Below are positions 34,268 through 45,013 of a DNA stretch of 64,000 nt, piece by piece (position 1 is the stretch's first letter; every line of letters starts with the position of its first letter). The notes under the pieces were generated by a model. The model made no database searches and was not told where the DNA came from. It saw only the letters and a list, made by a program, of their open reading frames with translations. Made by a program: the position numbers and the translations under genes. This DNA is from Chromera velia (taxonomy: Eukaryota > Sar > Chromeraceae): positions 1-64,000 of the forward strand of contig JAHBMJ010004464.1 in NCBI GenBank assembly GCA_018398765.1, in the 5' to 3' direction.

Positions 34268-34272
34268 GTTAG
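34268..34272. repeat. Target-site duplication of the gypsy element, right copy
   Basis: GTTAG, identical to 27864-27868. Confidence 0.85.
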
Positions 34273-34702
34273 AAATTATACATATGATGTATCTACCGAC
34301 AGTGCTAAGCGACTACCTCTGGATCTAGCCTTATACATATTTTAAATATGAAATAATATCACTGAAATTTAGTATATATAGCGGCTCGGAGTTGTATTAG
34401 CGACCAATCAATCAATTATCAATGTAGTAAACAATAAATTAAAACAGATAAAATAGTCTTAAGTACTAGTCTCTAGATTATTTTCCTAGCTATTTTCGAT
34501 ATGGTGTACATTCAGAAAACTAGCTGGCTTAATTTGAATCTGAGGATAAAATTTAACACAGCATCACAGATAGAACGACGAAAGCAATAATCTGCCTTAA
34601 ATCTGGCCGCGTCGGCCCGCGTGCAGCTTGTAACAGAGGCCTGCACATAGCATGGACGAGGCATTCGCATCCTGGGCCGGATTCCTGCCACTTTCAAGAG
34701 CG
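34273..34702. other. AT-rich spacer, 3' side of the EGF-protein gene
   Basis: No coding signal. It probably includes the 3' untranslated region of the minus-strand gene to the right. Confidence 0.5.
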
Positions 34703-37381
34703 TCAGAGCGTTGAACTTTGTGTCCGTCCTATTGTCTGTGGCGTGGCTGTGTTCAGATGCGGGGCTGACTGTGCTCCGTTGACAGCGGCGGTTGACCGGA
34801 TCCCGCTCTGGTTCCCCCGTGGCGTGGCCCTCCCGCTGCTCCCCCCCCCTGCCCCACTGCCAACCACGCTTGGAGCAGCAGTAGTAGACTGAGTGCCTGT
34901 GTGATTCCCCTCTGGTGTCACCGTCCCGCTGTTACCCAAACCAACCCCAGCCACCGAAGCGGAGGTTGAAGGCGTGTCGATCTGAGGAGGGATCAGTTCA
35001 GTCACCTTTGCAATCTCCTGTTCCTGTCTGCTGAGTGCGTCTGACAGTGACCTCCGTCTTTCCTCATCTGGGTGATGGTAGAGGAGCTGTACATCGGGAG
35101 GGGATGCGAGGACATCAGGGAGGGACGAAGCCTGATCGCGCTCTTGCACTGAATGGAAAAGGTGCGAGAGATGGTGCACACGGAGTGCTGCGAGTGAGGC
35201 GAACTGAGAGGAATATTCTACTTCTGCCAGCTCTCGCGTGCAAGCACGGTCTTCCGTCTCGCCCCCCTTTGCAGATTCCCGCCGCCTTTCGAGCAACGCC
35301 CTCTCTCCATCAAGAAACATCAGGGCCCCCAGAGCATCCTTATGGAGCCGCTTGAGCTCACTCTCTACTTCTTGTGCGTTCGACAGAGGCCGACGATTTT
35401 CGACAGCATCAGTGAGACGCCCGGTAAGCTTTTCCAGAGTGGCTCTGTCTTTCAATCTCGGTCTCTCTGCACCCGGACCTGTCGCATCCCCGAGGGTCTT
35501 CTTGAGACTGGATTTCGAGATCCATCTCAAGAATAGAACCAGAAAACACCCTGCACCGTCTTGCATCTCTTTGTTGTATTGTCCCTTGAGCTTGCTTCGG
35601 GTTGCAAGGGGGTCCGTGTCTGTCCAGTCGAACAATTCTGGATTGCGTTTGCTCGACAGACAGACTTCTTCACATACTTTCTTTGCTTTCTTGCGACGGT
35701 TATACCAGACACAAAAAGAACACAAGAAAAAAAGAATAGGCAAAACAATGTACGCGAAAATTTCGAACCAATCAGGCAAACACTCATACCCCCTCCCATC
35801 CTTCAACCGTGCGCCCTTCAGGTCGCGGCAGTAACGAAATGAAGGGCAGGCGTTTTCCCTGTTGCACGCCTTAATGTCGTGACATCCACTCTGCCCGTCA
35901 CGGTATTCGTACCCAATCCCACACTCGCAAACGCCCTTCTCTGTATTACAAACCTCATTGTCATGCGTGCATTTCGAGATCAGACATGACTCAGAGTTCA
36001 CGCACCCTTCATCGAGCCGCTCATACCCTTTCTCACACTTGCACTCAGGGATCTCAATGGCATCGTCACAGAATTCATGACCGGAACTGTTGCAGCCCTT
36101 GAAAACGCATGAGTCCGAGCTCAGACAGACCCCCCCATCCTCCTTACGCCCGTCTCCCTCAACGCAGACGCATGCAGGACTGCCGCTGACGATACTGCAG
36201 TGCTCACGGCGATCGCTGTTGCACGTGTGGAGCTCGCACGAGTCCACACAATCGTCATCTTGCGGCTCATACCCAATTTTGCACTCACAATGGTAACTAC
36301 CACGTGTGTTCACACACTCAGAATTCTCGATTGGGCAAACGGGTGGCAGTCTCTCACACTCATTCACGTCAGCGCAAATGCTTTGATCAGTGTCTCTCGC
36401 GAATCCCTCCTTACACGCACACTGACCCACACTCACACATCTTTCCGAGGAGGCATCGCACTTGTTCTGACACGGAAACGTCCCCAGCACCGCGTGCTCC
36501 AGACTGTCTGCCGAAACACCCAGCACAGTCTCGGTGCAGGTGGCATTCAACGGGTCTTTCGCCCAGTAAACAAACGCCTCCATGTCGAAGAAGTTGAAGG
36601 GCTCCCTTGCAAAGGCCCGTGCGTAGCTGCCCAGTCGCATACAACGAACATGGCTTGGACACCTTCTTTCCACGTAGTAGGCAATCTCGATGTCCTTGGC
36701 AAGGCTCCTCACAGAAGCGAGAGTTCTCTCACACTCGTGATCACAAAAGTCCGAGGGGACCTCCAGTTCCCTCCGAGAGGCGGTGTGCTCTTGCGGAGAG
36801 AGCCTGCACGCAGAATATCAGAATATGCAGGTCACAGCTAGTGCCAGTCATATTTCTTGTTTGGGAGGTAAGTGGACAAAAGAGGAACTCGGTCCACTCA
36901 GCACAGCGAAGTTCCGTTTCTTTCCATGTCCCTCGGTATGACTACGGATGTGGACTGAGGCCTTGAAATCGGCACACTTTTGCACAAAATGGACAAACAA
37001 GCATGTGAAATCATTGTCTCATGCAAATTCTGCTGAGAACACACTGCTGGATCACAGGAGTAAGGAATGTCCACAAACCTCGTCGTCATTTTGCCGTCTC
37101 CGTCTCCTATATATCTTGGTATGGTACGTCCACGGGAAACTTCGCACCCGGAACCGCAGAGGATCTCAAATGGCTGTTCATGCAAACCTGGATATGCACA
37201 GCTGAGCTCTAAGTCTTTTCACTGCCAGAGGGCCCGAATCTCGTCAGAAGGAATGAGGTGCTCTATCTACATAGCTTTCTGACAGCTCCGATCGTGTCGC
37301 CCCAAACAGCTCAAGCAACTTCCCCCACAAATACGGCCCAGGTCCGAGGGTAGGCGACCCAGATCGATCAACACGCACACA
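34703..37381 (-). CDS. Type-I-like membrane protein with EGF-like repeats and a cytosolic Ser/Thr-rich tail
   Basis: The terminal exon is 36803-34703. Two upstream exons, 37173-37079 and 37381-37271, join to it with matching phases and GT-AG ends. The first exon, with the start and any signal peptide, was not fixed. The extracellular part has about five Cys-rich EGF-like modules. One is a calcium-binding type: DVNECERLPPVCPIENSEC then GSYHCECKIGYEP. One membrane span follows (IFAYIVLPILFFLCSFCVWY), then a basic stop-transfer NRRKKAKK. The cytosolic part of about 320 residues has a charged, helix-prone stretch (LKRLHKDALGALMFLDGERA) and a Ser/Thr/Gly/Pro-rich end. A surface adhesion or receptor role is inferred from this architecture. 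Alveolate EGF proteins are known, but no ortholog is claimed. TGCATGCA sites lie just upstream. Confidence 0.75.
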
Positions 37382-37634
37382 CTGCAAATCAATGTATGAT
37401 CGGTCATCTGACACTGCAGTCTTCCAGGAGAAAAGTCGTATAAAAGGCTCAGAGATGCTCAGTCTGCATGCATGGCAGGATGTTCTACGTTTGCGCGCAT
37501 ATGCGCGCGCGTATGCGAGCGCTGCATGTTTCTTATCGCCGTGCATTAATTGGTCCGGTGCATGCATGTATGCACGGAATGAATTAATTCTTCTTATAAT
37601 TGAATGAAATTAGTGCATGCATGCATGCATCCTT
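37382..37634. promoter_or_regulatory. Putative promoter region of the EGF-protein gene
   Basis: TGCATGCA occurs at 37465-37472, 37559-37566 and three times overlapping at 37614-37629. A CGCGCATATGCGCGCGCG palindromic tract lies near 37495-37512. Some of this may instead be the unplaced first exon. Confidence 0.45.
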
Positions 37635-39254
37635 CAATGTACGACGTACAGCTAGTGTTGTTCACCGATTGGTGGTTCTAGGTGGTTCTTCTCGAACCGA
37701 AATGGCCTCGAACGTGTTGAAGCAAGCATTGAAGAAATCGATCACTGCATGTGTGATTTGGTAATGATTGCTGCACTCGCTGCACAAGGCAGTTGAGATA
37801 ATTTGACTCCGTTGTTCTGAAGAAATTGTCGGCAACATGCCAGACCAAAACATCAGCCTGACCCTTGTTGAGGGAACCGATGACCTCGAAAAACTCTTAT
37901 CTTTTCTTGAGTACCCCCAGGGTGGTGGTTAGAAAGCCGTTTTTGAAATGGGAAAATGCCGGTGGGCTTTTGTATTCCGGTAGGCGCCGTAGGCGCCGCC
38001 GGGAAACTGCCGGTAGGCACCGAAGGTGCCACCCGGACACTGCCGATGGGCAGTCAGTCAGTCAGCCAGTCAATAAGTCAGATGTGAGTCAGTCAGTCAG
38101 TGAGTCATGAGTTATGAGTCACTCAGTCAGTGAGTCAGTGAGCCAGACAGTGAGTCAGTCAGTCAGTCAGTCAGTCAGTCTGTCAGTAAGTTAGCCAGTC
38201 AGTCAGCCTGCCAGTTAACCAGTAAGTCAGCGCCAGTCATTCCGCAAGTCAGCCAGTCAGTCAGCCAGTCAGCCAATCAGTAAGCTGGTCAGCTGTGAGG
38301 GCCTTCCTGAAGAAGAGGACATGGAGTCGGAGCTAGTAGCTTTGAAGACGGGTGCAAAAAGCGAAGTGTACAGCTTAAACGGTGTATTCGGAAGAAAAAG
38401 GCGCTCTGTGACCGGCTTGGGTCAGGTTGAAACGATTCTAACTCTGGTGTGTTACTGTGCCAGCAGCTAGCTCAAGGGAAACGCAGCCAGATGCAGCAAG
38501 ATATTTCAATGGAGGATAAATGACTTCAATTTTCTTTTTTTGAAAAATTCTAAGAAAAGATACTTTAAAATGATTTTAATATATCATTTTATAGTACAAT
38601 ATTTAGTCACTACTACTTTACTAGAACCATGTCATTATTTTTACAAACTTCTTTTTCATTACATATATGTATAATAATATAAATACTTATAAATACTATT
38701 TTTCGGGGAAAATCCGGTATCATGAGGCGGTTTTTGAGTGGGAAACTGCCGGTGATTTGTTTTTTTCATGGGAAAAGGCCGGTAAGTGGTATGAAAGAGC
38801 CTATAAAATCTGATTAGCGCCTGAAAAGTATTCTTGAGGCACTTAATGACAAAGGGTATTATCAAATCTGAGGCCCACATCACTCCGAAATCCACTCTAA
38901 GATCAGAGAGAAGGCAGCTTTGCTCTGGGGCTTCTAAGCATATCGATCGGCCAAGAGAAAATGCGTCCACATAGTGGCTGAGGCAGTTCAGCGCATGTGA
39001 GTCCCTGCTGGCTTTCTCTTCCTTTCCGTTAAGTGTGTGCTCAGTGCTGTCTGCAGAATTCACAACTCTTCAATTCAGGCACGGTTGCATGACATGCATT
39101 CGTTTGGAGAATCTATCTGCTGCTCCAATCTGCTAGTGCACACGTGAATGACCATCCCCTCTTAATTCCCTTACATTGCTAAAAGGTCATCGTCAGTCCT
39201 TACAAAGATATTCAAATAACTGATTATATTGATACTGATTTCTAATGCATGCAG
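37635..39254. other. Spacer with minisatellite and AT-rich sequence
   Basis: No gene assigned; the first exon of the Ulp1-like gene may lie near its right end. Contains the repeats listed at 37935-38300. 38510-38720 is very AT-rich. Confidence 0.45.
37935..38300. repeat. GCCGGT-motif repeats running into a degenerate CAGT satellite
   Basis: GGGAAAATGCCGGT and GGGAAACTGCCGGT recur at about 37961 and 38000. The same motif recurs at 38741 and 38769, outside this block. From about 38050 to 38290 the sequence is a degenerate (CAGT)n array. Confidence 0.75.
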
Positions 39255-41351
39255 CTGGAAGTTCACCTGCAGAGGCCGACAAGCAGCAGCACAAGAGACT
39301 GAGGAGCCCCCGACCGAGCAGCAGTCTTTCGCCGTGCAGGGGGGGAGTCTGAGTGAGGAAGTGCTTACAAGTCAGCAGAGAACGGAGTCTCCTTCCGAGA
39401 GGGTTTCAACTGAGGAAGAGCAGAAAATGAGGATAAAGGACAACATAGATCGTCAGATGGAGGAATTTGAGCGCAGACGCACAATGTATATCTTAGATTA
39501 TCTTTTGTTCCCTTTGTATCTGATTCACCAATTGTGGTTCATGAACCTTACTTTGCTAGGTTCTTTGTCTTGCATGTGCAAAGTGATTTAAAATGCGATT
39601 TGCTGTTCAAAAATGACTCCAAAATGAAAGGAAAAGAAGGGATGGGAGCTTCGCTTTACTTTTCCTCTCGTTCTTGTCGTTTTATCTTTTTCACTTATAT
39701 GCATGCCGAGAAGGGATTCGGGCTACTAGCAGTCTCTAACTTTCTTGTGAGAAGGATTCGCCTTCCTCGTTCGTAAAATTTGCAATAAATTACACAGACT
39801 CGTGTGATACCTAAGTCCTCGATCTTGACATGCGTGCATGTGGATGAGGAGAGGAATATACTTTGATGCAATCCGTTTTACCCAACAGACCATTTTATCC
39901 CCTCCTTTACTTTCCTGTCTGCAGGCTCTTGTATGGCGAGGTGAAAAGTACCGCCAACCTCTTCACTGGCATCAGGGTCTCCCCATCCGACGTTGCATGT
40001 TTAGAAGAGAAGACCATGATCAACGATATGATCATAAAGTTTTACCTGCAGGGACTCCAGAATGTGGGTTGGAGCTCAAGGACTCCGAGCCCATTGCTGC
40101 TGTCAATTGTTTCATATGTTGTATAGATCCTTTTCCGTTCTATCTATGCCCCTCAGCATGTCAGTGTGTTTGTATGTCTGTATGTATGCATTCATTCCTT
40201 CACTCCTCCTTTTATTTTCCTCTCGAAGGTCATGCATAGCCCGTCTGCTGTTGCGCTTCCGAATGATGCCGTTTTTGTTTGCTTGGTTGTCTTTCAATCG
40301 GTGTTCAGATATGCTTTCTGTCTCCAAGACCTCCCTCCCTTTATTTAATTATCGCTTCTCCCACTTTTGTTGTTTATTGGAGGCGCTACTTCACCTGTAT
40401 TCTGCGTTCTGTATGATCGATCGGTATGATAATGAATACATGCTGCAGGTTTTGGATCCAAGCTGGGAGAGGCGTGTGTTCTTTTTTAGCACCTTCTTCC
40501 TCCACAAGTTTGTGGAAGACTTCGACTCCGCTCGAGACATGAATCTTTGTATCTCAAATGCCTACAACAAGACTTGTAGAGTCCTGAGCTGATGGACAGG
40601 TAAGCAAGACGTTCACACCAAAAACAGCTAAAATAGTAAGCATCATTCGATTTGGAAAGGAAATGCTGGTAGATGAATAAGCCGACGTGATTGGTAATAC
40701 GAAGCTAAAAACCGGGGTGGCTTGAAAAAAAAAAAAGAAAAAAGAGAATTTTCGCACGGTCACGGTTACTTTGCCTTCTGAAATGACTACTGGAGTTTCG
40801 CCGGCCCTTTAGAAGAGCGCTCGTCAGGTCAAGAAGCCTAATGATGTTCCCTCTTTCGCAATTGGTATGCAGGTAGTTATATTTTTCAATCAGCAGGTCG
40901 GTATAAGTCGTAGGAGAGGAGTACCAGACATGGCCAAATCTCTTTTTTCTTAATCAGACAAATTGACAGGGAAAAAGAAGTCTGGTGCAGTAGTGGTCAA
41001 AGGCAGACACACAATTTATGAGAAGCTTTCCCCTTATGCATTCTCCATTCTATGTGGGGTTAATATAATAGTCTGGTAAAACAGTAGGGATTTGGGCCAC
41101 ACACCATCAACCTTTGATTGCTAAATTTGAACAATTCCTTTCCTCTCTTAATTGCAGTAAAGGAGAAGATCCCTCTGATCCACCAAGACCTTCTTGTTGT
41201 TCCTGTCCACCACGAAACGTTTCAACACTGGAGTGTGGTGATTGTCGTGAGACCGTGGGCTACCATCTCGCGCCCCTTTGCGTCTGCTCCCTCGCTTTCA
41301 GAATTTGAGAAAGGCCTTAGAAAGCTCCCTGAGGAGATGCAAAACTTGAAC
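39255..41351 (+). CDS. Ulp1/SENP-type SUMO protease, apparently incomplete
   Basis: Exons in consistent phase are 39255-39485, 39925-40063, 40449-40548 and 41158-41351. The protein has a polar Gln/Glu-rich N-part and then a C48 peptidase start: SPSDVACLEEKTMINDMIIK FYLQ matches the 'L..ND.II.FYL' opening of the fold. FFFSTFFLHKF matches 'FSTFFY.KL'. IHQDLLVVPVHH then QHWSVVIV carries the catalytic His followed by Trp. The C48 family next needs a catalytic Asp and a Q...GxDCGx Cys; neither is found before the next gene (minus strand, 42207). The first exon is also not located, since entry at 39255 is in phase 2. It deconjugates SUMO or a related modifier if complete. Either the last exons are lost, lie beyond the next gene, or this is a pseudogene. 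Confidence 0.75.
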
Positions 41352-42206
41352 GTACTTGTATGTCGACCTCTAACTAGACGTTTAAAGACATCTGATTTTA
41401 GATTTTTTTTTCTAGTTTTTTTTTTTTTAATCTCAAATTGAAAAAGTAGCTCCCAGTATTTCAAGACAAAATCTTAGGCAAAATCGTAATATTCAATTTA
41501 TTACAGAAAACAGAGTTTAAGTTTATTATTTAACAGACAAAAACCTAGCTGAAAACAGACTTAGAATGGCATATTACAGTTAGATGCAAACCATATACAT
41601 AGGGTCTATAGGCCTAAGTGACTGAGCTGCTAAGTCTTAGCTATATATGAAGACTGCACTTATTAAAACTCTGTTTTACCTATACGTGAAAAAGACTGGT
41701 AGTAGAATTATTAAGAAATAAATAATAGTTAAAAATATTTTTCGTTTGTCCACAAATATTTACCTAAATATGTTTTAAATATCTAATACATCAATCAATC
41801 AATACTAAAAGAAGTATTATGATATAACTTAAACTTTTAGCTTAACACTTTTCTAAAACATACATTGCAATTTCTTATATAAATTGAATTTAATGAATTG
41901 AATTGAAATAGACTTCAATTGTGGAAAGAAATTGGACCCACGGGGCCATGCACCCCGGCCGGCGCCCCGGAGCGGCCCTCTCGGCCTTTTGAGCGCAATT
42001 CTGCCCCGTGGGTCCAATTCCTTTCCAAATTCACTTTTTCCTTTGTTATTGAAACTTATTTAAATTCAGGTGTAAATTTGAACTAAATTTTTCAATGTTT
42101 TGCATGTGTGTTCCGATGACTTTATCATACCTACGACTTACGACCCCAAAATAGTCTGAAACACGGAATCCGATCGACCCACTGGCAGGGGTAGCTATGG
42201 GTCTCT
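41352..42206. other. AT-rich spacer downstream of the Ulp1-like gene
   Basis: No exon with Ulp1 features is readable here. The only GC-rich part is the foldback at 41923-42026. Confidence 0.55.
41923..42026. repeat. GC-rich foldback (inverted repeat) of 104 bp
   Basis: Arms of 23 bp (41923-41945 and 42004-42026, GGAAAG[A/G]AATTGGACCC...) pair with one mismatch around a GC-rich 58-base loop. It stands out in a strongly AT-rich spacer. It may be a MITE or a structured terminator-like element. No target duplication was seen. Confidence 0.8.
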
Positions 42207-43849
42207 TCAGCCATCGCCAATGCCATCCTTGCACACCTCAGGCTCTCTGAAACCTGCCTCCTCCCCCCTCCCCTCTCCTTCCCCGGCCCCCTTCCCCTCC
42301 TTCAAAAGGACCTCCGTCATATTTTCCTTCAACAGTGCACATCTCTGTCTGTGCCCTCCGGGCTTTCTCTTCCAATCCGCCCTCTGACACTCCTTCCCAC
42401 AGTACACAACCAATTTACACACGCCACAATACATGAATGTGGAGACGCGCGCTCCGCAAGCGACACATGGAGGAGGGCAAATGCTTTTGCATTGCTGCTT
42501 GCTTGGGTGGAGACGATCGCCCATCGCTTCCATTGTTCCTAGGTCGAAAAGCAGGTCCTGGACCCGGAGTCCCTTTTTCTTAAAGTCACCGAGATGAACC
42601 AACTTCCCATAGTACATGCACTCCTCCAAATTAGATTGAGACCGCAGCGTGGCGGCTTCAAGCCAAGCCGTGAAAAGGGCGAGCTCTTCATATCCCATGA
42701 CTGATTCGTCTTGGGCGGCTTTCCCCATCACCTTTCTCATCTCTGTCAAAATCTTCACTGTATTCTTGTCTAGGTATTTCGCAACTGAGGGATTGGATAC
42801 AGTGCACTGAATGGCGAGGCTTCGGCGAAAGCGTCGTGTATTTGAATCATGGGAGGTGTTTTCGTCTGTCTCCCTCTCCCATCCAGACGTCGCCATCTTG
42901 AAAAGCTCTAGAGCCTCTCCATTGGCTTCACTGTCTGCAAATGCTCTCTGGGCTGCTTTTGCGAATTCTTTTCTGGGACAGACATTTCGCAACAGCCTTG
43001 CTTCTCCTCCCCAACTATACAGAATCTTCTTGCCAGACCAGTCAGGCTTGTCCAAGACTTTCGGAGCAAGCTTTACGAACCAAAGGCTTGTACGAAGAAG
43101 GTGGGAGACGTCAATGGGTCTGGTTTCTTCACCTTCCCCCTCATCTGTTCTCTCCTGATTGAGAGCCTCAACAACCTTTTCAGGGATGGCTTGAATCACA
43201 AATTGTTGGAGGAGATGAAAAAGCGGAAGAAGAACCATAGGACACATTTCCCCAGTCACTCGCAAATTCTGAATCATCCTTTTCAGTGCTTTCCTGAAAC
43301 TTCCGTTTTTCCAGATCATCAATATCAGTCCGGGGTTGCCCTTCACGAAGGCCGTCAGCATATTTATGGCCGTCAGTGCGCGATTGGACGGCACGCTTAA
43401 CTGCACCATCTCCTCCGCAGAGGACTCAAAGAGTTCAAACGCAATGGAAAAAAGCCACTTGACTGCCAAAAGCTCGACAGCCACGGGGTGCCCCCCCCCC
43501 CCCCCCNNNNNNNNNNNCCCCGAGGAGACGCTTTGGTGAGGGTCATACATCTATTCATGAAACTGACCAAACCGTCACAGGCTTTGTGAAATGGAATGAG
43601 CACTTCACGCTTTAAAAGCGTACCGTTTGATTGAGCTCCGTCAACCTTCTCGAGCAAGAGAACTCGAGACACCAGAACCTGGACCACTACTTCCCTCATG
43701 GGTGCAAAGGGCTCTCCCTCAAGGACCCCCTCAGGGATTAGCTCCTTCTGCACTTGAGTTGAAACTTCTGCCTCGTGCTGTGGGGGGCTTCCCTCCAGGA
43801 CCTCCAACTGCGCCAGACAAACCTCTGACGTCCCCGCTTTCCCCTCCAT
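42207..43849 (-). CDS. MYND zinc-finger protein, crossed by an assembly gap
   Basis: The start ATG is at 43849 (MEGKAGTSEV...) and the stop at 42207. The C-terminal part holds a MYND finger: CVACGARVSTFMYCGVC, then VVYCGKECQRADWK, then HRQRC. All the expected Cys/His positions are visible. The N-terminal two thirds is leucine-rich and helical with armadillo-like stretches (LPLFHLLQQFVIQAIPEKVV), a scaffold type common in MYND proteins. The frame is open on both sides of an 11-N gap at 43507-43517 next to a C16 run, so the true length there is unknown. MYND fingers bind proline-rich partners; the role here is unknown. No SET domain motif was seen. Probable single-exon gene. Confidence 0.8.
43507..43517. 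other. Assembly gap of 11 N within the MYND gene
   Basis: Preceded by a C16 run (43491-43506) and followed by CCCC. The gap is probably a homopolymer assembly failure. Confidence 0.95.
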
Positions 43850-45013
43850 GCGTGTGAGAGGAACCGAAACGTTAAACCTCAAAATGAAGAGGAAAGTACA
43901 GCTAAGCAGTTCGCGCAAATCGCATGAAAGGGCAAAAAGAAAACAGGAGATACGATGTTTGACTGTTTAGCTTGGGTGCGGGTCACTCAAGTGGCAGATT
44001 CACTCTGCCATTTCAGTGCATGCATGAATGCGGGCAGCCAGACTGAAGATGCTTGCATGTCAGTCATCTCCTTCAATTTACACTTTCATACTCCTTTTAG
44101 TGCTTCGCCAAAAGCGTGTGGTCATTCCTTTCGTATATGGTTTCCTTTCGTCTTTCCAAATGGTTGACCGTCGAATTGACGCTCAGCGAAGCATTTCGTG
44201 ATCGATTCGTGAATTAATGCCTGTTCAATGCCATGCATGCATGCAGAAACATTTCTCATACGCTGATCGAAGCATTTTTAAGCACAGCGCGCGATACGCG
44301 CGCGCACGTGGACGGGGAGACGAAATTGAGAATCAATTAAGTCCCCGCTGGCTGCGCATGCGGCCGGGTTCAGTGCCCTGGTTCACCGACGGTTCACATG
44401 CTATCACATGCATGGGCTCACTGTTTTCATCAGGAGATGTCAAAAGAGCATGACGGGCATCCTTAGAATGGAGCAATTGTGAATAATGCTAAGTCAAACG
44501 TTTCTCCATGAGATTTAGATTTCCCCCCATATGAACTTTGAAGCTGAGATAAGTGGAAGTTAGCGGATTGAGGTAAGCAGAGGTAAAGAGTTCTCATATG
44601 CAAATTCCTTATATAGCTGATCGCAACTTTTAGTTTTTCTCTTTCTATATTTCTGATCAAGGTAAATCAAGGTGAAAACTAGTAAAAATACATGTACGAG
44701 CAAAAAGTTGAAAAACTAGACGGCGTCCTTGGTGGAAGACAAGGCTTTACGGACAGATACATGCGGAGATAAACTCTAAAGAGCATGGGAAAAAAGTTTT
44801 TCTAGGTCGAGACCTGACTTTCTCTCCCTCACAACAAAGATCAATCGACTAAAACCACGTCAGTCCACGCCAATATATCGCTATATGTAGCAACAGACCA
44901 CGGAGATTTCTGAAAGCTAAAAAGCTTTTCTATCCAATTTTATCCTTAGATATTTAACTTAGTATTCTAAATATGTGACAAGTAGATATGTCGAGGTGTC
45001 ACTGTGCCTGCGG
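43850..45013. promoter_or_regulatory. Spacer with the probable MYND-gene promoter on its left side
   Basis: TGCATGCA occurs at 44017-44024 and overlapping at 44234-44245, with a CGCGCGCACGTG tract at 44297-44308. 44460-45000 is AT-rich, without a gene, and includes the 3' flank of the helicase gene. Confidence 0.45.
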
